From Burkholderiales bacterium (lineage in GTDB: Bacteria; Pseudomonadota; Gammaproteobacteria; Burkholderiales; Burkholderiaceae_D): DNA of 44,039 nt. Below the pieces are notes generated by a model, which saw only the letters and a list, made by a program, of their open reading frames with translations, was not told where the DNA came from and did no database searches. Location of the stretch: the NCBI GenBank assembly GCA_016200895.1, contig JACQDX010000003.1, positions 1-44,039 of the forward strand, read 5' to 3'. Below, one piece after another: positions 9,310 through 17,286 of this stretch (positions are counted from its first letter, which is position 1; every line of letters starts with the position of its first letter). The position numbers were made by a program, and so were the translations under genes.

Positions 9310-10350
9310 TCAATGTATGATGGTCACTGCCGATGGCTTGACTTTTTCCATGCCGTCCAGATAGATATAGTCAAGATAATTGGGTACTTCAGTTTTGTTG
9401 GTCAGCTTATTTTTAATTGCCCATCTGGCCTGATCTTCCAAGGCCAGCAATAATCCCTGATCAAGTCCGATTTCAAAACGATATGTCGCCCAGGCAGCTC
9501 TCTGCTCTTTGGTATTTGTTTTTTTACCGGCTTCATGCAGCACGCGGGCGGCGTCAGGCATCTCATTACAGTAATTGCTACCCTGATCCAATGCACGTAA
9601 CACCTTGTTGATTGTTTCAGGTTCGGCAGAAATATAACTGCGCATACCAACCACGTTATAAAGACTTTCGTATACGTCTTTGCCGTAAAAAACTACCCCA
9701 TTATCGCCAAGCCGCGTCATCATGGTATTCAAAAATGGCTCCCAGGATGCTACTGCATCAACCTCACCGCGCTCTATCGCGTCAGCAAATTCTTCTGGTT
9801 TGTAGTTAATCATGGTCACGTCTTTGACCGACAGTTTCTGGCGATTCAGAAAAGCGCTGAGTGTGAAATGACCTGAGGTGCTGAGCGTGACGCCGACACG
9901 CTTACCTTTAAGATCTGCGGGTTGAAGTATGCCGCGGTCTCTGCGTCCGACAATGCCATGATCTTTGTCGGTTTTAAATATGGTGGCAATCGCTGCGACT
10001 GGCCTTTGGTCAAGACCAGCGAACATGACAGGAATATCGGCTACAGTTCCCAAATGAGCTTGCCCCTGCACTACAGCTTCCATCGCAGCTTTACCACTCG
10101 AATGGGATTGGATGAGTACAACGATCCCTTCTTTGGCGAAATATCCTTTTTCTCTGGCAGCGGTGATGGAACAGGTACCTACATACTCTGTATTAGTCGC
10201 AATGATGACTTGTTCCAGTGGCGTTTTGGAAACTGGCGGGCGGATAAACCAGACATAAATCAAACTCAAAAACAACCCGGCTAAAAGCAGACAGGCAAGC
10301 CAGATGAGTATTGACTTGTAAGAAAATTGCCTGAGCTTTATACCTGTCAT
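9310..10350 (-). CDS. Membrane-tethered NMT1/THI5-type (NitT/TauT-like) substrate-binding protein
   Basis: 346 residues. An N-terminal hydrophobic helix (about 15-34) without an obvious signal-peptidase or lipobox site suggests an uncleaved membrane anchor. The remainder is a periplasmic binding fold of the NMT1/SsuA/ThiY class: FAKEGI, the HLGTVADIPVMFA strand, the DLKGKRVGVT hinge and the DAVASWEPF motif. Members bind pyrimidines, nitrate, taurine or sulfonates; the ligand here cannot be told. No permease or ATPase gene is adjacent. Instead a hybrid kinase follows by 9 bp, so the protein is more likely a sensor subunit than a transporter part. The ATG is preceded by three tandem Shine-Dalgarno-bearing repeats. 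Confidence 0.8.
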   Translation of the reverse strand: MTGIKLRQFSYKSILIWLACLLLAGLFLSLIYVWFIRPPVSKTPLEQVIIATNTEYVGTCSITAAREKGYFAKEGIVVLIQSHSSGKAAMEAVVQGQAHLGTVADIPVMFAGLDQRPVAAIATIFKTDKDHGIVGRRDRGILQPADLKGKRVGVTLSTSGHFTLSAFLNRQKLSVKDVTMINYKPEEFADAIERGEVDAVASWEPFLNTMMTRLGDNGVVFYGKDVYESLYNVVGMRSYISAEPETINKVLRALDQGSNYCNEMPDAARVLHEAGKKTNTKEQRAAWATYRFEIGLDQGLLLALEDQARWAIKNKLTNKTEVPNYLDYIYLDGMEKVKPSAVTIIH

Positions 10351-10421
10351 GCCGATTTCCTCTTCCCAGTTTCCTCTTCCCAGTTTCCTCTTCCCAGTTT
10401 TCTCAGCGCATTCTTTTGCAT
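10347..10421 (-). CDS. Possible 24-codon upstream ORF ending in ATGA overlap
   Basis: An ATG at 10419-10421 opens a frame that runs through all three 14-bp repeats and ends with a TGA overlapping the ATG of the binding-protein gene (ATGA). It begins MQKNALRKLG and is basic/acidic with no known family. Its own ribosome site is poor. Because the repeat unit is not a multiple of three, gain or loss of one copy would break the overlap. It is listed as a possible translational-coupling leader, not a firm gene. Confidence 0.25.
   Translation of the reverse strand: MQKNALRKLGRGNWEEETGKRKSA
10356..10397 (-). repeat. Three perfect 14-bp tandem repeats carrying the Shine-Dalgarno
   Basis: TTTCCTCTTCCCAG occurs three times without change at 10356-10369, 10370-10383 and 10384-10397. 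On the minus strand each unit reads CTGGGAAGAGGAAA, which contains a strong GGAAGAGGA ribosome-binding sequence. The copy nearest the gene puts GAGG 8 nt from the ATG of the binding-protein gene at 10350. A partial fourth unit (TTTTCTCAG) follows at 10398. Confidence 0.9.
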
Positions 10422-10534
10422 GGCGACAACAGCAAAAACATTGGCGAATGTTTCAGCACCGAAATAAGACGGCTCCAAAACAACTCAATCACTCAATAGT
10501 TACACCACGTCATGCAAATATGAAACATTGTTTT

Positions 10535-11350
10535 TTATTCTAGTTCCTCGAGTAAATTTAAGCAAGCAATTGCGGTTTTATTATCAAGATCTTCCTCTTC
10601 ATGCCAGGCCGAAACAGACACTGCAATTAACTTGAATTGACGCAACACAGAAAAAAGCGCCAGCATCTGCGCATGCGTTGGCCCTTGTTTTACATGGTAT
10701 TTGAGTGCAGGCAATTCGGCCCTGTCATCGATCACGTCGGTATCAAAATGCAGATAGATATTTTCATGTGAGGATAAATGTTTACTTATTTCATCGATTT
10801 TACAAGTGAGAATTTTTGAACTTTCCAGCGATTCTTTCTCTCCCGGATCCAGGTCCCGTGCATCAGACAGAATGATTTGCTCTTCCGGGTAAGCCTTGAT
10901 GCCAACCTCATTTAAGAAAGCGCCAATGGCATCACGTTCATTTTTGCGCCTGTCGCGCCTCCCAACTAGCATGGCCAAAGGCATGCCACCTAGATATTTG
11001 GTCAGCGTGGTTTCCCAAGTATGGAAATCACCATGCGCATCCAGCCACAATATGCGGTCAGGCTGCTTACCTGCTTTTTGCAGGCCGGTCACCACACCCA
11101 AAGTAGAAAAACAATCTCCGGCGATACAAACTGGCCTGTCACCGTGTTCAGTGATTTGTTGAACCTTGCTGGCAAGGTTTGCATAAATTTGACCCATCCT
11201 GCGCAATTTCTCATTCGCATCAGCAATTGATGTTTCTTTGAATTCAGGAATATTTAATATCTCCCACGGATGTGTGCTGATATCATTGACTCGCCCAAGA
11301 CCGTCCCGCCTTTGTCCTGTTAAAAATGGTATGAGTAAATGCTTGTTCAT
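10535..11350 (-). CDS. Arginase/ureohydrolase-fold protein
   Basis: 271 residues with the binuclear-metal signature of the arginase family: GDC at 78-80 (family usually GGDHS), DAHGDFH at 104-110, LGGMPLAML at 120-128, and HFDTDVID at 201-208. Five of six canonical metal ligands are retained (D104, H106, D108, D203, D205), while the first His is replaced by C80, as in some other family branches. Members hydrolyse arginine, agmatine, formimidoylglutamate or, in peptide arginases, peptidyl arginine. The substrate here is open. The start ATG overlaps the stop of the sulfotransferase gene (ATGA), making this the last gene of a coupled three-gene operon. It is shorter than typical arginases (about 300 residues). 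Confidence 0.8.
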   Translation of the reverse strand: MNKHLLIPFLTGQRRDGLGRVNDISTHPWEILNIPEFKETSIADANEKLRRMGQIYANLASKVQQITEHGDRPVCIAGDCFSTLGVVTGLQKAGKQPDRILWLDAHGDFHTWETTLTKYLGGMPLAMLVGRRDRRKNERDAIGAFLNEVGIKAYPEEQIILSDARDLDPGEKESLESSKILTCKIDEISKHLSSHENIYLHFDTDVIDDRAELPALKYHVKQGPTHAQMLALFSVLRQFKLIAVSVSAWHEEEDLDNKTAIACLNLLEELE

Positions 11351-12582
11351 AACCAGGTTTCTGGATTCATTTGATAAGCTAAAGCATCCATCATTATTTG
11401 CACATCCCTTCTTTTTCCCATGCGCAGCAAACTGTCTTCCCGTTTGTGCCAGCGCCTGATTTTAGGTGCCTCTGTTGCCATCGTGACCGGGAAAACTGGC
11501 AAACTACTCATGTCTTGCAAACCTAGGTAAGAGGTAATTTTTTTAATTATTTCGGTAGGTTGTGATAAAAACTCTTCAAATGAAACAGATAGGGATGCCA
11601 CCCGGCTGTCAATAATGGCCTGGTGTGCTGACAACCATTGGTTCAGGCAAACCTCCTCCAGATCGGCGTTGACATATTCTTTCCAGTTAGGTGGCAAATC
11701 AAATTTCCACCAACGCTTACCAAAAGCTACGGCATCTGAATATCCTCTGATCGACAAACTCACGCCTATACGCTGCACATCTCGTGAAAAGAAAGCGACG
11801 GGTGATAACCAGCCATCCATGAGGCCATTGACTGATTGTGCATAGCCCCTGGTCAGATGCAGGTATTTGATCTCGGCATTTGGAAATAGTCGCTCATACA
11901 TACCAATTCTATAAACATCAGGCGGCGTCTTGAAAAGTAAAATCTTATTTTCAATATCATCAGATATTAATTGCCGACGGTAATGGCGTGGAATGACGAA
12001 AGGCGGCTCTTCCAGTTTAAATGATTCATTAAAACAATGGCTTGCGGCGGGGTTTTTTTTACCATCGTAATAGTCCAGTCTCCAGGTTTCGCTATTAAAA
12101 ACGCGTGACAGAATCAGATCTTGCAGCATGCCCTCGCCCTGAATTTTCTTTTCTTGCGCCACATGAAAGACTGCATCAAGATCATGCGTGAGTTGGAGGT
12201 AAGCCCGGTCATCAGTAAATAAAACAGGGAACTGTAATAGCAGGCGTTTTTTCCATCTGTTTTTTAGTAAAGAATAATCAGTATTACCCTCGGCAGGCAA
12301 AGTCAAGTCATCGAAAATATTGTCCAGCAGTGCTTCTTGATTTTCTAAAGTCTTGAGCGCGTCACTATCTGCATTAAAAGAAAAACCATTTCTCGTCAGG
12401 GCGAGAAATGGCTCCATCTCACCGTCGAGTGAGGCAATATCAGGATGGGATGACAGTACACTTTTGAGCAGGCTGGAACCTGATCTGGGAGAAGTCAGAA
12501 TAACAGCCACATTTTTAACACGCAAGGCAAGCTCAGTATGCGCCACCTGGCGCAGATCATTGACGGCATCTATAACGTCCAT
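11347..12582 (-). CDS. PAPS-dependent sulfotransferase-family protein
   Basis: About 411 residues from the ATG at 12582 (a GTG three bases earlier is possible). The 5'-phosphosulfate-binding loop is LTSPRSGSSLLKSVLSSHP near residues 29-47. A 3'-phosphate-binding type segment YLHLTRGYAQSVNGLMDGW lies near residue 240-260. Such enzymes move a sulfuryl group from PAPS to hydroxyls or amines of small molecules, glycans or peptides, and the acceptor cannot be predicted. The start lies 2 nt after the methyltransferase stop, and the stop overlaps the arginase-fold start, so the three are probably made together. The C-terminus (RRWHKREDSLLRMG) is basic. The length is above that of simple sulfotransferases, with an insert between the two PAPS motifs. 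Confidence 0.8.
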   Translation of the reverse strand: MDVIDAVNDLRQVAHTELALRVKNVAVILTSPRSGSSLLKSVLSSHPDIASLDGEMEPFLALTRNGFSFNADSDALKTLENQEALLDNIFDDLTLPAEGNTDYSLLKNRWKKRLLLQFPVLFTDDRAYLQLTHDLDAVFHVAQEKKIQGEGMLQDLILSRVFNSETWRLDYYDGKKNPAASHCFNESFKLEEPPFVIPRHYRRQLISDDIENKILLFKTPPDVYRIGMYERLFPNAEIKYLHLTRGYAQSVNGLMDGWLSPVAFFSRDVQRIGVSLSIRGYSDAVAFGKRWWKFDLPPNWKEYVNADLEEVCLNQWLSAHQAIIDSRVASLSVSFEEFLSQPTEIIKKITSYLGLQDMSSLPVFPVTMATEAPKIRRWHKREDSLLRMGKRRDVQIMMDALAYQMNPETWL

Positions 12583-12584
12583 CA

Positions 12585-13280
12585 CTACACCGATTTCTTT
12601 GCGCGCCTCATTACAAAGGCATAGAATTTTTTCGTCTCTGCCTTGTCTGCGGCTGCGCTAGCCAGGGTCCGGACTGAAAAACCAGCGGCTTTTGCCAATA
12701 TCTTGATCTGGTCAATCGCACCAAAATTGGATTGGGCGAAATAGATGCGGCCTTCTGGTTTCAAATGCTTGCCAACTTCCGCAAAAAATTGAGTGTTTGT
12801 CTTGAAATCAGTATCCCATTGTGAACTCGCGACCACATCATGCGCTGGCTTGTCACGAAATGGCAGATTGGCTGTAATCACATCAAACTGTTCATCTTTC
12901 AGTGCCTGAAAGAGATTCGATTTTTTGACAGTCATGAGCTTGTCAAAGCCATGCAGTTTGGCATTGTGTTTTGCGCTTTTAATAGCGGCAGGATTAATGT
13001 CGACAGCAGTGACCTTGCTTGCGCCGCCATAGCAAGCAAAAATAGCAATGACGCCCGAACCTGTACCTACATCCAGTACACTATCACCGGGCTTTATTTT
13101 AAAACTCTGCACTAAGGGTTGACTGTCAGTAAATGGCCAGAATGTTTCTGGGAAAACTAAAAATTCTTTCCCCAGATATTTCACCACTTTCCCTTCGGGA
13201 GCGATGGATTTAAATGCCTTTTGCCTGTTCTTTTGCCACCGATCTATATGAGCAAGGCTATTTTCTGATGTCTGTTCCAT
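12585..13280 (-). CDS. Class I SAM-dependent methyltransferase, HemK/PrmC-like core
   Basis: 231 residues from the ATG at 13280, chosen because AAAGGG lies 7-8 bases upstream. A GTG 27 bases earlier would add nine residues of doubtful value. Motif I is SVLDVGTGSGVIAIFA, the post-I acidic loop is VTAVDIN, and motif IV is DVITANLPF in the place of the NPPY of N-methyltransferases that act on glutamine or adenine. The NLPF variant and the lack of extra domains leave the substrate unknown. It is the first gene of a coupled operon with a sulfotransferase and an arginase-fold hydrolase, which suggests a small-molecule or peptide modification role rather than ribosome or release-factor methylation. 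Confidence 0.8.
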   Translation of the reverse strand: MEQTSENSLAHIDRWQKNRQKAFKSIAPEGKVVKYLGKEFLVFPETFWPFTDSQPLVQSFKIKPGDSVLDVGTGSGVIAIFACYGGASKVTAVDINPAAIKSAKHNAKLHGFDKLMTVKKSNLFQALKDEQFDVITANLPFRDKPAHDVVASSQWDTDFKTNTQFFAEVGKHLKPEGRIYFAQSNFGAIDQIKILAKAAGFSVRTLASAAADKAETKKFYAFVMRRAKKSV

Positions 13281-13345
13281 GGCCACCCTTTCAGATATTA
13301 AAAACACTACGGAAAAGTGTTCATCAGCATAACAAAGCTGATGCT

Positions 13346-14983
13346 TTAAATTGGTTTTTTACTTGCCGCAAATTCCAGAGCAGTGTCTACAGCCAATGCA
13401 AATTGCTCAATATCGATAGGCTTGGTGATATAAGAGAAAAAACCAGCTGTTTTTCCATTTTCAAGGTCGGCAGGCATCGCATTCGCGGTAACCGCAATGA
13501 CCGGGATATGTGCCGTCCTGGGATCACTGAGCAAATATCGTCTGGTTTCTATACCATCGATACCGGGTAAATTAATATCCATCAAGATGACATCCGGCAA
13601 ATGCAATCGTGCCTGCTCTATACCAAGCAAGCCGTCACTTGCAGTCAACAAAACCAGGTCTGAACGCAGACGTATCAATTCAGCAACCAGCTTCAAATTG
13701 ATGGGATTGTCTTCTACATACAGCAGATATTTCTGTGTACCTGATTTTTCGCCAGGTGCAACTTCATAGACCATCGCTTTGGTTTCTGGCTGTTGGTACT
13801 GAGTACCTGCCGCAGTCCCGGGAAATTTGACCCAAAACGTGCTGCCAACACCTACCTGACTATTAATGCCTATACTACCTTCCATGGCTTCAACCAGGTT
13901 TTTGACCAATGACAGACCTATACCAGTTCCCTCTTCATTAAACACCTCTCGCCCCAAGCGGTTAAAAGGTTGGAAAATGGTTTCCAATTGAACTGAACTC
14001 AACCCCACCCCGGTATCAATCACTTGAATACAGATATGACTATCATCCGCCACATGTGCTGCAACACTGACTGTACCACTTTGCCGATTATATTTGATAG
14101 CGTTCGACAACAGATTAATCAACACTTGTTTTAGGCGAATCCGGTCTGCACTGACATGCAAATTAGTATTTTCTGCAAAGCTGACATTGATTCCACGTTT
14201 TTGAGCCAGCGGATCTATCATCGTTTTGCATTCGGCAAAAATCTCATCCAGAGTAATGGCTTCAATGGATAGCTTCATTGCCCCGGATTCTACTTTCGCC
14301 AGATCAAGAATTTCGTTAATCAAGGTCAGTAAGTGACTCCCGGCTTCTTCTATGTGTTTGGCAAATTCTTTTTTCTCATCAAGACTGGTTTGCAAGCTAT
14401 CAGATGCCAGGATTTGGGCAAAACCAAGTATGGCATTCAGAGGGGTTCGTAACTCATGACTCATATTCGACAGGAAAGTCGATTTCGCCCGATTGGCAAT
14501 TTCTGCCTGCATCCTGGCCTGTTCCAGATCTTGATTCAAGATCACCAGTTCAGCCGTGTGTTGACGCAGTTGCAGTTCAAGTTTGGCATTCGCCATGCGT
14601 AACTGACGCGTCTCCATGGCACGTACAAGTACCGGCAAGATCGCTGAAATTTTAAAGGGTTTGATGATGTAGTCGAGTGCGCCGACTTTCATGGCCTTGA
14701 CTGCTGATGTGATACTACCTTCACCCGTCATGACGATGCATGCCAGATCAGAGTCAATTTTGCGGGCTGATTCCACCATGGCAATGCCGTCAAGGCCTGG
14801 CATCATCAAATCTGTTAGCAATAAATCAAATGTGTTGCTGCGCAGATAAGCGAGTGCTTCGATTCCAGTTGCAAAACCGGTAGTTTCATAGTTGTGGTCG
14901 CGCAACAAATCACACAATGCTTGCAAATGTGCCGTTTCATCGTCAACTATTAAAATGCGCGCTTGCATTTGGGATGCTGTCAT
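13346..14983 (-). CDS. Cytoplasmic REC-histidine kinase-REC hybrid
   Basis: 545 residues without membrane segments. The N-terminal REC (8-125) has acceptor D58 in LLLTDLMMPG and a Lys in IIKPFK. A coiled-coil linker (130-165) follows. HisKA has H175 in SNMSHELRTPLN. The HATPase has NLLSNAIKYN, DTGVGLS and GTGIGLSLV. The C-terminal REC (about 420-540) has acceptor D469 in ILMDINLPG and TKP. The layout fits a phosphorelay intermediate that takes phosphate at its first REC, possibly from the hybrid kinase at 6778-9300, though no direct evidence links them. It is transcribed in the same direction as the methyltransferase operon, which begins 66 bp downstream. It may therefore be cotranscribed. 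Confidence 0.9.
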   Translation of the reverse strand: MTASQMQARILIVDDETAHLQALCDLLRDHNYETTGFATGIEALAYLRSNTFDLLLTDLMMPGLDGIAMVESARKIDSDLACIVMTGEGSITSAVKAMKVGALDYIIKPFKISAILPVLVRAMETRQLRMANAKLELQLRQHTAELVILNQDLEQARMQAEIANRAKSTFLSNMSHELRTPLNAILGFAQILASDSLQTSLDEKKEFAKHIEEAGSHLLTLINEILDLAKVESGAMKLSIEAITLDEIFAECKTMIDPLAQKRGINVSFAENTNLHVSADRIRLKQVLINLLSNAIKYNRQSGTVSVAAHVADDSHICIQVIDTGVGLSSVQLETIFQPFNRLGREVFNEEGTGIGLSLVKNLVEAMEGSIGINSQVGVGSTFWVKFPGTAAGTQYQQPETKAMVYEVAPGEKSGTQKYLLYVEDNPINLKLVAELIRLRSDLVLLTASDGLLGIEQARLHLPDVILMDINLPGIDGIETRRYLLSDPRTAHIPVIAVTANAMPADLENGKTAGFFSYITKPIDIEQFALAVDTALEFAASKKPI

Positions 14984-15243
14984 CTGAACTCCTGACGTTA
15001 GCTAAATGCTCATATCTATCGCTGATCTGGCAATATGTTATTTCTTGCTAAGAGATCATTGTTCTTAACAAAAACACAGTGCCTACATGCTATATAGTCT
15101 TATTACCTAGCCTCGTAAGCATATTAGCATTTTTCAAAAACAATAATGAGGAATAAGCAATGCAAGATTAAAAGATGGAAAAGAGAATATATCGCTTCTT
15201 GGGGGAATTGATCGCGGGTATGTCAGAGCAGCCGGAAAATATA

Positions 15244-15711
15244 TCAGAGAAGATGCTTGAGTTTTGCATGATCAACAAAACCAGACCGATGCAGCATGAT
15301 AATGGCTTCTTGTGTATTACCACCGACTGCATCATGTAGCGTGTACTGATCCAGTGCCGTATAAAACACAGACAGTGCCTGATCAAGTACTGATTTGAGC
15401 TGGCAATTTCCACGTAGCACACAAGGAGGGATGGCACAGTTAATCAATGCGTCCCCGCCTTCCAGTTCACGAATAATGCTACCCAGGCGATACGCTTTTA
15501 CATCTTGCGCCAGTGCCATACCACCACCTTTACCTCTGGTGGTGGTGATCCAGTTTTTTTGCGCTAGAAAATGCACAACCTTGACGAGGTGATTGCGGGA
15601 AATAGCAAATTTAGTGGCAATTTCACTAATGGTCACCGGTTCTTGCCTGTCTTTGTGACTCAGATACATGAGTACGCGCAAACCAAGATCGGTAAAGTGT
15701 GTTAATTGCAT
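15244..15711 (-). CDS. nsrR: NsrR, Rrf2-family nitric-oxide-sensing repressor
   Basis: 155 residues, full Rrf2 length. The winged helix (MQLTHFTDLGLRVLMYL, then ISRNHLVKVVHFLA) is close to enterobacterial NsrR. The iron-sulfur cluster cysteines are C92, C97 and C103 with C-x4-C-x5-C spacing as in E. coli NsrR. D8, a cluster ligand in some NsrR proteins, is present. NsrR represses NO-detoxification genes and is released when NO attacks its cluster. The gene lies downstream of hmp on the same strand with 116 bp between them, and an NsrR-like operator lies at the hmp promoter, giving a self-contained NO-response unit. IscR is excluded by the cysteine spacing and the hmp linkage. Confidence 0.9.
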   Translation of the reverse strand: MQLTHFTDLGLRVLMYLSHKDRQEPVTISEIATKFAISRNHLVKVVHFLAQKNWITTTRGKGGGMALAQDVKAYRLGSIIRELEGGDALINCAIPPCVLRGNCQLKSVLDQALSVFYTALDQYTLHDAVGGNTQEAIIMLHRSGFVDHAKLKHLL

Positions 15712-15782
15712 AAATAATTTTCTGATGTTCCTGTGGCTTGCTCATGTTAATACAATTAATACAGAACTGCAGCAAAGCAATA

Positions 15783-15811
15783 CCATAGGCTTTTATTAAT
15801 CCAACCTATGG
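15783..15811 (-). terminator. Weak hairpin between hmp and nsrR
   Basis: CCATAGG (15783-15789) and CCTATGG (15805-15811) form a 7-bp stem with a 15-nt loop, 17 bases after the hmp stop. There is no clear U-tract. It may partly end hmp transcripts or simply be an intercistronic hairpin. Confidence 0.3.
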
Positions 15812-15827
15812 CATGGTGATGAACTGA

Positions 15828-17045
15828 TCAGTGCGCAAATCCACCGCTGCCAAAAGCTTCCTTATGTATGCGTGATGATGCAATACCCAGGCTTTGCAAA
15901 CTGGCAATTTGCGCCTGCATGAATGGGCGCGGCCCGCAAACATAATAATCAGCTTCAGGAAGTATAAAATCGGTCGCCACCGTTTTCATATCCAGCCGGC
16001 CCTGCTGATCATAATCTACAGATTGCTGATCTTCTGCACGCGGCGCTTCATAATATGTCAGTGATTTGACTTGAGTATATTGCTGACTCAATGCACGTAC
16101 TTGCTGTTTGAAGGCATGTACCCCACCATGGCGACAAGCATGCACGAAACGAATTTTGCGTGTCGTGTTTTGTTTGAGTAAATGCTCAAGCATGGCCAAC
16201 TTTGGTGTGACACCAACCCCTGCACTGATCAAGACCACAGGTGTATCCCGGTCTTCATGCAAGATATAGTCGCCCATGGGTGGTGCCACATCCAGTATTG
16301 AACCTTCATGAAAGTCTCTGTGCAATACATTGGACACCAGGCCAGCAGGTTTTTCTGCCAGTTCAGCTTCACGTTTGACCGAGATGCGCAAATACTCCTG
16401 ACCTGGGGCGCATGACAGGCTGTACTGACGCGGTTGCATCATACCCAGTTCAGGTACAAATACTTTGACCGAGATGTACTGGCCGGGTTTGTAGTCAGGC
16501 ACTGAGCCGCCATCAGCAGGTCGTAAATAGAAAGATGTAATCTCTTGGCTTTCAATTACTTTTTTGCTGATGATGAAACTGCGCCACCCTGTCCAGCCGC
16601 CGGGTGTCATGGCTGCCTTTACATAAATCGCAGCTTCTTGCGCAATTAATACATCAGCGAGTTGCCCATACGCTGCGGCCCAGGCTGCCAGCAGTTCATC
16701 ACTGGCCACATCCCCCAGCACTTCCTTGATGGATGCCAGCAAATGCATGCCTACAATAGGATAGTGCTCTGCCCTGATACCAACGCTCACATGCTTGTTC
16801 GCGACCAGAGTCAATACCGGCATCAGCACCATGGGGTTATCTATATGCTCGGCATAAGCCAGCACCGCCGTAGCAAGTGCTTGTTGCTGGCTACCTGATT
16901 GCTGATTGCCCTGATTGAAAACAGGTTTCAGTTCCGGATTACGAGAAAACATGCGCGCATAAAAATGGCGTGTCAGTGTGACTCCATGTTCTTTCAATAC
17001 TGGCACTGTGGCTTTTACTAAGTTTCTTGTATGAATGTCTAACAT
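15828..17045 (-). CDS. hmp: Flavohemoglobin, nitric oxide dioxygenase
   Basis: 405 residues from the ATG at 17045. A TTG two codons earlier is rejected because family members start MLD. The globin domain (1-138) keeps the B10 Tyr (Y29), distal Gln (Q53) and proximal His (H85 in VANKHVSVGI). The ferredoxin-reductase-like part follows with the FAD motif RQYSLS and the NAD(P) segment PVVLISAGVGVTPKLAMLEHLL, then a C-terminal CGPRPFMQ and FGSGG. The enzyme oxidises NO to nitrate with O2 and NAD(P)H in the cytoplasm. An NsrR-type operator overlaps its promoter and nsrR follows, so induction by NO is expected. Confidence 0.95.
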   Translation of the reverse strand: MLDIHTRNLVKATVPVLKEHGVTLTRHFYARMFSRNPELKPVFNQGNQQSGSQQQALATAVLAYAEHIDNPMVLMPVLTLVANKHVSVGIRAEHYPIVGMHLLASIKEVLGDVASDELLAAWAAAYGQLADVLIAQEAAIYVKAAMTPGGWTGWRSFIISKKVIESQEITSFYLRPADGGSVPDYKPGQYISVKVFVPELGMMQPRQYSLSCAPGQEYLRISVKREAELAEKPAGLVSNVLHRDFHEGSILDVAPPMGDYILHEDRDTPVVLISAGVGVTPKLAMLEHLLKQNTTRKIRFVHACRHGGVHAFKQQVRALSQQYTQVKSLTYYEAPRAEDQQSVDYDQQGRLDMKTVATDFILPEADYYVCGPRPFMQAQIASLQSLGIASSRIHKEAFGSGGFAH

Positions 17046-17056
17046 ATTCAATCTTA

Positions 17057-17079
17057 TAGATATAATTTAAATACATGTT
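17057..17079 (-). promoter_or_regulatory. NsrR operator upstream of hmp
   Basis: On the minus strand the 23-bp site begins AACATGTATTT and ends with a related inverted half. By eye it matches 18 of 23 positions of the enterobacterial NsrR consensus (two AAGATGCATTT-type halves). It overlaps the -10 region and ends 12 bp before the ATG, so bound NsrR would block transcription. The consensus is from memory. Confidence 0.7.
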
Positions 17080-17088
17080 TAAAGTCAA
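17059..17088 (-). promoter_or_regulatory. Putative sigma-70 promoter of hmp
   Basis: Minus-strand TTGACT (17083-17088) is followed after 18 bp by TATATC (17059-17064). The predicted transcript would have a very short leader. The NsrR site covers the spacer and -10. Confidence 0.5.
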
Positions 17089-17228
17089 ATTAAACAGCGG
17101 AGAATTTTAAACAACCGGGGAATTCAAAGTTGATGTATCGCCATCATATTCCACATAACATGCATTGTAAATACACTTTTAAAATCGCGATATCTGTTCA
17201 ATTAATAGATCAATGAAATCTAGGATTT

Positions 17229-17268
17229 AAAAAGGTATGAATCCATGTGCACACGCGGGATTCATACC
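17229..17268 (-). terminator. Rho-independent terminator of the HNH gene
   Basis: A perfect 11-bp stem, GGTATGAATCC (17234-17244) and GGATTCATACC (17258-17268), with a 13-nt loop. On the minus strand it is followed by TTTTT at 17233-17229. It begins 18 bases after the HNH stop codon. Confidence 0.8.
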
Positions 17269-17286
17269 CAATAGTTGTAGTAGTCA

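Noticed and set aside
15168..15437. 89-codon minus-strand frame overlapping nsrR
   Set aside because: It shares the strand but a different frame from a conserved gene and has no ribosome site or family.
15712..15827. Possible second NsrR site before nsrR (two TGTATTAA direct repeats)
   Set aside because: The repeats are direct rather than inverted and do not match the NsrR consensus well.
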